A stretch of DNA of 64,000 nucleotides from Strongylocentrotus purpuratus (lineage: Eukaryota; Echinodermata; Echinoidea; Camarodonta; Strongylocentrotidae), in the NCBI RefSeq assembly GCF_000002235.5, contig NW_022145613.1:17298883-17362882 (forward strand). Reading direction: 5' to 3'. The stretch's first letter is position 1. Every line of letters begins with the position of its first letter. The translations under genes and the position numbers were made by a program. Positions 44,828 to 56,800 of the stretch are shown in pieces. The notes under the pieces are model-generated. The model had not been told where the DNA came from. It ran no database searches and saw nothing but the letters and a program-made list of their open reading frames with translations.

Positions 44828-47800
44828 CTGTAGGTAGCAGGAGGAGAAAGTGCCACTTAGTCTTTAAATGTAACACTAAACAGAGGTCAAGTACCTCATG
44901 GCAAATGCAGAGTTCTATGTTTTTTTCTCTTTTTTGTGTGTAAATGTATGCTTCACAGATTAAACACTCTGTTGCAATTTACTGTACACTTCCAAATTCA
45001 AGTCTGCATTGACAACATATAGACTTTGCTGATAATAGCAGAGATGTATCAAATACAATACCCAATCATCCAATTATACACTAATTAGGTTGAAAATACA
45101 ACATGCTTATTAACTAGATCCTGTAATGTGTAATATTCAGTTTAAAAAAATATTTATATTCATCATTCATGATTACTTGCATTTAATTGAAACTTGAAGC
45201 CTATCTGCACTAGTTTGGCCAGGAGGGATTAGACCTCCCTGCGTGGTCAGTGACAGGTGGTTATCTTATCAAATCAGCTCTCAATTAACATAAGAAAAAG
45301 GGGACCGCTTAGCCATTGTTTGCTATATAGAGGGCGCAAGTAGCTACACGTAGTGCAGTCCTACTTTAAAGTGAAAGAGTTCAAACCCTTCCATTTTTTC
45401 AATTTCTCAATAGAGATCAAACAAAAGATGTGTGTCCCACTTACTCTTTTCCATGTGGCTTTCTGTGGACGACTTGACCGCCCTCAGCATTCTTAGCCAG
45501 TGCTTTCCAGACACCGGTCTTGGCCATGTCCTCAGGAATGTTGATGCATGCAACCTCTGGATGGAACTCTACCTTATCAACGGGGATACTCAGCATGTTA
45601 CCATCTGAGAGGGGTACTTGGACGCGGCCTGGAATGTTCTTGATCTACAAATAAAAGAAAGAGAATGATCTAGCATGAGAATGTGTTTATATTGTGGGAC
45701 AATAGGTATGTCTTCATCAGCTCGAGATTGCCAAATAGCCCGCTATTTCTGATTTGGGAAATAAGTCCAAAGTTACAAATTTCATCTTCATCAACTCGAG
45801 ACTCAACCTCAAAACTCGAAACTCGAGCTCGAGAAATTAGCTCAAGATATTTTGCTCAGCATTCGTCCAAAGTGCGAGTCTTTGGGCTGGTGAAGACGCA
45901 CCGGAAAATAGCTGGATATTTTGCAAGCTGGTCCAAGTCATATTGGGATGATCATCTCGACCAAATATCCCGCTAATTGCGACTGGGGGCTGATGAAGAT
46001 GTAAATTAGCTGGATAATTTGTGATCGGGATAGTTAAAATAGCGGGTTATTTGGCAATCTCGAGCTGATCAAGACAGGCCTATTGACTGCAAAACGATTG
46101 TTGCTGTAGCATGCATCGTTCAACCGGTGATGAGCTTCAGAGAGAGGCATTTGGGCATCGCCTGGAACTTTCTTCAAGAAAGAAAGAAAAAGTAAGATAA
46201 AGATAATTGTTAGGTTAAAACCATTCTTTGCATGGGTAATGGAACAGATTCTTAATTCAGTTGAGGGTCAGATCAGCTCCAGAGAGAGACACCTAGACTT
46301 GGCCTGGAAGATTTACAATCTGCAAAATAATGAAACAATGATTAGCTTATTGCCATGATTTGGGTGGCTACCACACTGGGTTAGTGCAGTAGAGGATAAG
46401 TTGGAAGGCCACTCCAAGATGGACAACAATCTTGAATGATCTAGAAGGTATGGAGGAATGACATAATCAGTAATAGCAAAAGACCAGTGTTCCAATGAAA
46501 TCTCTTTAAACACACATCTTTGTCAAAATGTGAAAATATTTGACTACCTCTGTAACTTGCTCTTGAAATTATGGCCCCATCTGACAAGTATGCTATCAAA
46601 ACCATGCTTATAAGCTAATGTTGAATTTACTGCTTTTGAAATCGAAAGAGTTCATCACTTCTGAAGGGAATCTTTGTCTCCATTTCAGTCATGCAAAGAC
46701 TTTAAGTACAAATACAAATTATTGTAAGGCTCTGTAATTTTTTTCCCTAAAAATAAGGGGAAAAAGTATCAAATAGTTTTATTCCAAAGAGTAATTTATC
46801 ACCATGCTAATTAAAAAAAATAATAATCAAGAATTCTGTGCATGCTCATATCACTCAAACTGGAGATCTACATGTATGCATGCACCCAGCTCGAGAAGTG
46901 GTCCAAGCCACTTGACAAGTTTCTAAACTTTGTGGTCATATGGGAAAAACTTTCAGGAATCAAATTTCCCACATTTTTATGTGATTAAAAGTAAACCCTT
47001 TGCTGTCAGGCTGGTATAATTAACGCAATCAAAGTTCAAAGGGTATTCTACAATTACGATTCCATGAGTGATTTTATTTGGTGACTTCAAACATGCAAAT
47101 ACTTCATTCCCTTTTATGAGGATTCTATCTCTTTTCTTATTATTTCATTCTTTCCTTTGAAAGCTCTGAGTCCCGGTATTCTTCATAACCATAACTCTAG
47201 AGAAATTAAAACGAGACAATGCTCCTATTAAATAGCTAAGCCTGAGTCACATCACTCTGGTAAGTGAAATCAGATGGGAGGGGGAGGGGGAGGGGGGGGG
47301 GGGTGAAAGAATATGTGCGCATTCTTTCCATGATCATGCCCTCATTCATTACAGCCATATTGAAAGAGATCTTGCCAAAGTCAGCCATTCCTTTCTCATT
47401 TCACATGTCCAAGACTATTTCTGATTCATGCAACGTTCTATTTCATCCTGCTCTGAGACATGTAGATGTTTACACATTCTCATCTAAAAATGAAATTCAA
47501 AAACTACTACATGTACTATCAATGAATTTCCTTTTGAATCTTTTGCTTTCATTGACAATTGCACCGAGACTGACGTGGCAGAGGCCAACGGCATGGCTCT
47601 TACTTTTGTTAAATATAGGGAAACTGTTGTGCGATTCCTCAAAATGATAATGTATTATTTTCATTCATCTTTTTCTTTTGTGTGAACTATAGTGCATGCC
47701 ACTTATTCTTTGAAGAGAAGTATTACCACATCCTTGTTCATTCAAATCATTCTTGCATAGCAAACAAGCATCCTAATTGTGTGTAGTCCCATTCATATCA

Positions 47801-50800
47801 ATTAATGCTGGTCTTGCTTTTACCCTCTACCCTTTTCTTTCCCATGCATTACTAGCACCATTCCATTCCAAGCAGTACCGGTTCAGTTTCTTCTAGATTT
47901 TCTGTAGGTTTAGGTGATGATGGTGGCGGCGAATAAGCTGGTTCTTCATCTTTCAGTTTCTCTTTCATTGCTGAACCATTTTTAGCCTGTTTGCATACAA
48001 TAGCAAAAAAAATGCACACTTGGAATGAATTGCAGTCTCTAAACATCCCAAGTCATTTTAAATATCTAGATCAAATTCCAACAGTAGTAGCATGCATAAG
48101 AGAAGAAAGATTTGTGTATGGACAGACAATTACTGTACAGCTCATGCATGTAGTATTCTCTCTAGCTCCCTCTTGTGGTGAATGACTGACAGTTCACTTA
48201 CTACTCTACTTAATAGGAAACCTCTTGATATGTGCAATATTTGTCACCCATGCATGCAATATTTTCTTTAACCCCCTCTGGTGATACAATGCTTACTACC
48301 ATTCACTCTACCTAACACTATGAAACTTGGGAGCTTGATTAATATTTAGGTTTGCCACTAGAAGTAGCTTCACTGACCATTACACAGTCATATTAAGCAA
48401 TCATGAAAGTAAGGATATGCTCCAGTATTCAATTAAAAAAAATAAAAATAAAGCCTTTTATTTTTAATGGTGATGTAAAGTGTTATGAGGATTGAGGTGT
48501 ACTACCCTCAAACCCAAAATGAATAAATTAATTCTTAAATCTCTTTACTTGTTAAAATGTTAGAATATTTTGTGTAAATCATTATCATGCATATAAATTT
48601 AAAAAAAAAATGATAGCACATAACATCCTATATTGATGACTTGTCCAAAATTTGTTGAATTTTCTTCTACATGTTTATTATAGCCTGATCAATGCTCGCG
48701 TAAGCTGTAAAAAATCAGGTAATTTCTAACTACGGTAATCAAAAGGTTAAGAAAAGAAAAATGAATTATTTGTATTGTCATGACATAGCATTCCAATTAA
48801 TCATCTATGGTATGGGAGATTAATCTTATACTTTAAAATAAATTGGATTTTACAAAAACTTCTTTCTTGTGGGTTGTTTCTTCTAACAAACAGTTTGTAA
48901 GTGGAATGGAAAAGCAGAACACTGGACAAAAAAAAAAGGTTGGGGTCATAAAAAGTTTAGTCATCCTAATTAATCCGTGCTACCTTATAATTCACATCAA
49001 ATACCATTTTAGGTTGTTCCTGAGATGCCATGGCCGATGCACGCTGTAAAAGTTGAAATGTGTCCGAACGTTTTCTTCCCTGTTAATAAACAAAATTACT
49101 TTGGTTTTTACCTACAATATCAAAAATTTAAGAGCAAAGAAAGGCTCTCATCGTCAGCTAACCCTCCTGGTCTGCAAATTTTCAAAGGGAACACCTATCT
49201 TTTTCATATTTCTTTCTTTTTTGGATTTTATTTTGTGATTTCTCCTGAACATCGTGCATCGTACTCTTTTAAAAAAACATTACAAATGTCCTTTAGAATT
49301 AAATATTTTCTAATTTGGCTTCTATGTTTGTTCTCCCAATAATTAGTGAATGGTTAATAGATGTGCAAACGATGGTCAATGAGTAAGTCTTTTTAAAAGT
49401 GAATTTGAGAGATCAGTTTTTTGTGTGCAAACCTGAGGGGTTAGAGATGTGACATTGTCAGTTGAGTGCCAGAAAGACGCGAGTGCCTTTCTGATTCCCA
49501 AGTAGACCATACAAAAAGGTTGTTAGACCTTCCTCATGCTATGCATGCACAATATACATGCTTGAGACCATCATTTGTGTAAGGTCTAAATTCGTTGTTT
49601 GGGGCTCCATTTCTTTATTTATTCTTAACCCCGTAATGCCACTTTGGAAACTGCGCAGAGGTACTGAAAATACCATTTTTGGTGATGGTCTAAATTTCTG
49701 GATGTTGAAGAAATCAACCAACTATCAAAATAAATCAACACATTCATCCTCAATAAACAACCCTAGACAAAGAAGATTTCTGTATTAAAGCCATCCCTTT
49801 TCTTCATTACAAAAAAAAAAAAAAATAGCTCCAATCCATTGACTACTGGTTATCTCGTTACCATAGGCTTATCAGCATACAAAACAGCCTGGTTCATTTA
49901 ATAGTCTAAGTAAACTATTTTCCAATCATGCCAATAATTCAATACTTTAATTCAATAATGTTTTTTTATCAGGACTGACCAATTCAATTTAAGAATGAAT
50001 TCAAAGACCATTGTAGTTTACTGTCAGACATCATTAAAACTATACAAATACAAGGTCTTAAAGCGATATTGCCCGCTGTCTTCTTGAAAATTGAAGTAAA
50101 TTCCTTATTGTCTTTTGATACTGTTTTCAGGGTTCACTAAATCTCAGGCAGGGAACATGCACTATACTGTCACCTTTTTATACTTCCACTTTATACCGCA
50201 ACCCAATCTTTTTAATTTGGCGAGGAATTGAAACTGTCACGGGAGGAAAAAAATATTTATTTATTTATTTATTTATTTCTGATATTTATACAGGGTGGCA
50301 CATATCACCAATTCGGTGGTCTTCCATGACGCCCTGTTTGGTAAGAATAAAACAAATAACAGCAAAAACAAAATAGATAAATACATCATTCTTTCAGTCT
50401 CAAATCTGATGACTCCATGATAATTTAAGATGGACAATTATGCGAAATGAAATTAAGCAGTGTTATCATTACACATTGATCAGTACTACTCTACAAAAGC
50501 AATGATTAATGTTTGTCTAGTTGAAACAAAGAAACAAACAAAGCAAAATTCATTAACATAATATAACATAAACATGTACGTTCTTCAAAAGTTTACTAAT
50601 ATCACTGCACAAACATGCACACAAACTTTCAAGACGGGTGTAATATAGAGTAGAGAGAAGTAAATACAGACTCTTGTAAAATCATTTGGAAAGAACCAGC
50701 TCTCAATGGTAGAGAAACGAAATGATACAAGGGGCACACATTACCAGATAAAATGAAGTCACATATAAAAAAAAACCTCTAAATAAAATGATGTGGTATT

Positions 50801-53800
50801 GGAAGCAACTTCTCCATACCTAATGTAACAAAGTAAGTGAGAAGGAATTCAATCATTGTGAAAGTCTTTTATGACAGCGCCCTCTACAGGAGAGAGCCTA
50901 CACTCATTTTACAGCAGACTGGATAGGCAATACATTTTATGGCTCTATGTCTCTCTCTCTCGTAAGTCAGCTTGTGTCAAGAGATGGCCGCTTGATATAC
51001 TGAGGGTTGTTGGATATCAGGCTTATGCTCAGGTAATAATTTACTCAGGGTGATGAAAATAGACTGTTATTTATATAATCATGAACAATAACCCTCAATA
51101 AACACAAGCCTCAACGAAGGACCACACAGCAGCAAATTTGACAGGGGTAACCACTGCGCATTCCTTTGAATATGTACATCATGGTCTAGTAGATAAGGTA
51201 CTCTATTACCGACCATTTTGTCAGGGTTTGAATCCCTGCCATAGCACCAACATTTTTGGCAAGACATTAATCAACATTTGCCACTCTCCATCCTCATGAA
51301 GTAAACAGGTACCTGGTAGAAAGAAATTCCTTGAATGCTTGAGCACCTGAGGGTACTGTACCTCGCAAACAGCCAGGGAAATAAAATTATTTAGTGCTTT
51401 GTATTCTCAGGGGGATAAGGGTTTTATACATCCAACTGCTATTATCATTCTTATGATAGGAACTTGGCAAACATAATCATCTCCATTACCATTAGGCCTT
51501 TTAAAAAAAGATGTTGTATTGCCCTTTAGGTGCCAAAACATGGGTCGGTCGATCAGAAATCTTTTATATTTAAAAACTTTTTTTCTTCTTTTTCCTCCCT
51601 CTTTGGGCTGATATTTCTCAGTTTTGAATGCTTTTATACATATTTTTGTATTCATTTAAACATTTTTTTTTTTGAAAAACTGTAAAAATAAAAACATAAA
51701 CTTTTTTAAAAAGTACCAGTAGATTTTAAGTTTTTTGGGGTCGGTCGCAAAGGGCAATACAACATTTTTTTTTGTTAATGCCTTATCATCACCATCTTCA
51801 TCATCATCATCGATACAATTTCCACCACCCCATTATCATTATTATAATTTCTTTTGTTTCTCACCTGTTCACAGGCTGCTACCTCTTCCTCTTGCTTCTT
51901 CTTGCGGTCATGCTTGGCTCTCTTGGTCATCTCAGGCATGACATCATCCAGCATCATCACCTCTTGCTTGGTGAACACGTAGTCCATGAGCTTCCTCACC
52001 ACTACCATACCCAACACCTGACATAGGTCAAAGGTCAAACAAAAGGTCAAAGGTGTTAGTCATAGTAATTTATTATTTTATTTGGTCATCTCAGGCATGA
52101 CATCATCCAGCATCATCACCTCTTGTTTGGTGAACATGTAGTCCATTAGCTTCCTCACAACCACCATACCCAACACCTGACATAGGTCAAAGGTCAAACA
52201 TGAAGTGAAAGGTAATACAGTGCTAGTCATGGTCATTCATTTATTTAGTTTTATTCATTATTTCATTTTAGGAGTCTCAATATCAATGTTCTTTAATTAT
52301 CTAATTTCAGAATATCCAATGTTCCAACATTTCAAAGGTGGTCTAGGACCAAACCTACCAATTGTGTTCTCTTCTAATAATTGTCATTAGTCATTTTTAT
52401 TAGTCTACTCAAACATTGGAGTTTGACGGGAATCCATCAATCGGTTCTTGAGATAACGCGATCACTAGAACGGGAAGTACAGACGGACGGACAACCCGAC
52501 GGTTGGATAATGCCTCCTGCTACCTCCTTGAAGAGGAATAAAAATGTTCCCATGTCTGCTCGTATGCATCAAACCTTAGACAAAAATTCTCAATCATTAT
52601 AAATGTTGAGGCTTTTCGGTCTAGTTGATAAGTCCTCAGACTATGAAGTACGAGGGGGATCCCTGTCACGCACTAGTTTTTGCAAGACATTTCATCTACA
52701 TTTGCCACTCTCCAACCAGGTGAAGAAAATAGGTACCCAGTAGGACTTGGTCACTTGAAATGCTGGAATTCTGTAATAGCAGCCATGCTAAAGCCGGGTT
52801 ATCAACAGGACAGTCAAGTATGACAGTCACAGGCGTTACATGAGAACCTACTACTAGTAGTATTATTATTATTATCAAATGAGTGTACAGAAATAAGTCC
52901 ACTTCTCTAAAAAAGGAGTATAATCATCCATCTCACACATATTTCCCTTAAAGCCCCACTGTACTACTTGCTCCCTCTATATAAAAAACAATGCCTAAGC
53001 AGTGCCCGTTGGTCCCCCATGGTCCTCTTTTTCTTATATTAATTGAGAGCCGAGTTGATGAGATAACCACCTGTCAGTGACCATGCTGGGTGGTCTAATC
53101 CCTCCTCGCCAAACTAGTACAGACAGGCTTTAAGCTCTAAATCACCATGACTTACCATGATGGGGAAGACGATAGCAGCATCGGTTGACTTAATAACCCA
53201 GAGTACAACCAAACACATGAGCTGTATGAAGGTAAAGAGATACACCTTCTTGATGCCGACGTGACGCAGATAGATGTAGTCTGGTTGGTACTTGAGAGGC
53301 ATGAAGAACAGCGATAGACGGTCCACAAACTGCAGGGGTGAATGAAGGAGATGGGAGAGGTGTAATGTTAAGGAAATTAAAGCATGGGCGCGAAAGTGTT
53401 ACAATGAACAAGAAGCCGATACCACTTTCACCTTCCAAGTTATATATGCTTTTTCTCATAATGCAGATGTCTTCAGGAGTACAATATAATCCTAATATGA
53501 ACCACAAGGTACGGGGTACAATTCCCTGCCACAACACTAACGTCCTTTGGCAAGACGTCAATCTACATTTGCCACACTCCACCAAGGTGAGGTAAATGGG
53601 TATTGGTAGGATTATTCCATGAAATGCACCGTGCGCCGATAATGGCTGCCAGAGGCAAGGCTAGGGTAATCATTTCCAAAGCTCTTTGGAAGCGTGTAGG
53701 GACTTTATATCATGTGTTATGTGCTATACAAGAATAAATTGTCATTATTATTACCTGAACACCTTTCAGTGATGCGATACCCATGAAGAGAAACACTCCA

Positions 53801-56800
53801 TACAGAACAGGCATTGGTACATACTGAGAGAGGAGAGAATATAAGAAATAGATTGTAAAATGTACAGCATAATGGAGCTAAAACACCAGCGAAAAGTGTA
53901 ATACTTGATAGGTCCAATGGTAATGGAATTTTGTTTTCTTATATAAACATTAATATTTGAGGACTTTTGTTGTTTAAATAAATTGATCTGTGAGCATTGT
54001 TTGCAAAAATTAAAGAAGCTGATAACATGTTTGATTTGATAACTTGTTTTTTTTTCTAACCAAACATTTATGTGAGGGTTCACTTGCCTATGAGTAATAG
54101 AACTATTTATTGGTTAATACCCGACTTTATTCTCTTCTTATCTTTTTTTGTATATTTCTGTACAATTTTTAAGCAAAAACATATTTAGCCTTTTTTTAAT
54201 GTGATATTATTTGGGACTAGCAAACTATTGTAAAAGTACTATAATAACTATTGTTGGAAATTTGATAATATTATGGTAAGCCAGATTACCAACTCAAGCT
54301 GGGGGGGGGGGGGGGGGGGGGGGTGTTACATTGTAGCATACTTACAGATAAAATCTTAGTCATGAGAGTAGCCAAGCCTATCATGACGAAGACCATAACA
54401 CCCGTCACTCTCTGCTCTCTGTTAAAACAAATAAAACATATGCCGGTACTGAATTAGAAGAGATGAAGATTTGGTGGCGGAAACAAGTCATTGTTAGGGT
54501 GTCTGATACATCTGTGTCTTTGGAAAGGAGCATAAATTAAATTACAAAGCAAAACATGGCTCTTACAAAATATTCTGCAGAAAACATTTCTTCAAACAAT
54601 CAAAGTTTAGGTAGCATGCATTTATAAGCTTGGTTCTACTTCCGACAAAAATTAAACTTTTTTTCTTCTTCCACAATCATGCATTTTGTGTTCCAGACAT
54701 GTCGTTCTAGACGTGCTAACATATTGCCCTAAGTTTTCTTTCTGTAAAATTCCTTTCTTTTTTAAAGAAACAACATCCAGTCATTTCGATGGCGTGGGTT
54801 CGATCCCACCGCTGCCACCAGTTGTAAGACTCACACGAGACAAAACCAGTCTGACATGATTGTTGACTTGAGCTGCACTGCTATATGTTACTACATCTTC
54901 AAAATGGCTGACATGCAGTCCATAGAACAATATCCAATCCAATCCAATCCAAAAGATATTTGATATACATGTAGCAACTTTTCCTTGCAGTTGCAAAGCG
55001 CTGCACATAGGCTCCACATTGTTTGGGCCACTTAAAAACAAAAGTTAGACACTTCTAAGAGATCAGTCAAGCATATGTAGGCTGGTAATAAAGTAATTTC
55101 TAGCAGAATAGATGTGACTTGAGTAATTTCTTGAACTGGTCAACAGATGAGGCCGTCAACAATAACAACCAATCACGAGATTGTACATGAAGTAAGTAAC
55201 CAATAGAGAGCTTAAGGACAGTTTACACTACCTTATGTATATACCATATATTTAGTCACAACAACTGACCTGCAACCGACAATCTTGGGTCTCTCTCCCG
55301 GCGCTTTACATTCCGACTCGACCCTCAGGCTGTTGACGTGGTTTATTGAGAGAACAGTGGCAGCAACAAACCATGGCAACCCCATGATAGAACAGATACC
55401 CAACATGACGGCAACAACCAACAGGTCCAGATGGTAACCAAGTCCTTTCTGCATCGAAGCAACGGTTTAGAGAATAAAAACAGCTGTTAGATACTAGGAA
55501 AGTAACATCTAACTGTTTGGCTAAGAGAACCAGAGCCCCGTCTCATAAAGAGTTGCATTTGATCCCAATTAATTGCAAGTTTGCAGTCTCCTATCTGTTA
55601 TGTACATAGTTGCGATTGATATCAATCTCAAATAAGTTGCGATTGATATTGACTCTTTATAAGACGGGCCCAGGCGTTTCCTGTATTATGCCTCAGGGAA
55701 TTCAGAGATCTCAAAATGCAGAGATCATTTATCGAAAAGACTTTATTGGGAATGGTTGAAACAAAAGTGAAAGTATTTTGAGGCTTTGGAATCATTTAAT
55801 TTATCAATAAAAAATTTAATAAGTCTTGCTGAAAATCATAATAAGTATAAAGCAATGCAAACATACATGTGTACTTCTATATTGGACTGCAAACACATGT
55901 CACATTAAAACAGTGTCTAAAGTTTTGAAATATTTCTAGTTGTGTTTAAAACATGCTACTAGGATATTCTTCCACTTCTTCAAAAAAAGGGTAAGAAGGC
56001 TCACAAAGTATTTTCCCTTTATCAGAACTGAACCACCTCTTTAACCAGCAATCATTAGGCCTGTCCTTATCAGCTCAAGTTTCCCAAATAACCCACCATT
56101 TTAACTATCCCGTCTTCATCAGCCTGCAGTTGCAATTAGCGGGCTATCTGGTCGGGACAATTTCCCAAGAAATCTTGGTCTCATTTCCAAAATATCCCAA
56201 ATTTATTTATTATTTGGGAAATAGTGGGCTAATTTGCGCCCATCAGAGGTAGGTTGTGATGAGCGTATCGGTCTGGTGAAGAAGCAATTTCGAGCTTCGG
56301 GATAATATCCAGAGTCTGAGAATAGCGGGTATTTGGCAAACTCAAGCTGATGAAAACAGACCTAATGTTCTCTTTTAATCTTGATGACTGACCTTGAACT
56401 TGTTTTCTTTCCTGTTGACGATGACAGCAGTGATCTGTTGATCCATGAAGACGAGGATGGTTGCTAAGAGAGCCGGGATGATGGCAGCCAGCACCGTCCA
56501 CCAACCGTTACCGTTGAAAGGATGGATGAACCAGCCCTTACGCAAGTCAGACGTGGGCTAGGAGAGGAGGGAATGAAATCATCCAATTTATATATCCATT
56601 AATTACCATGAGAAGAAAGTTATAGAAGGGAAAGTCCCAAGATATTAAGCAGACCACATCCCATATTTCCTTATATTTGCTCACTGTATAATTTGCAAGC
56701 CTAACTATAGTATGGATCAGGTCAAATATCAATTAAAACAAAACGCTTGGTGTCAACATATGTTTGCAATACCACAATACATTGAAACAAAAAGGACATC

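Noticed and set aside
44532..44876. 114-codon minus frame over the last SLC4 exon
   Set aside because: Its frame does not match the phase carried over from the 45445 donor. The KSSSGG...ETSV frame does.
53190..53585. 131-codon frame crossing exon 53156-53329
   Set aside because: A different frame from the conserved transporter reading. It continues into a SINE.
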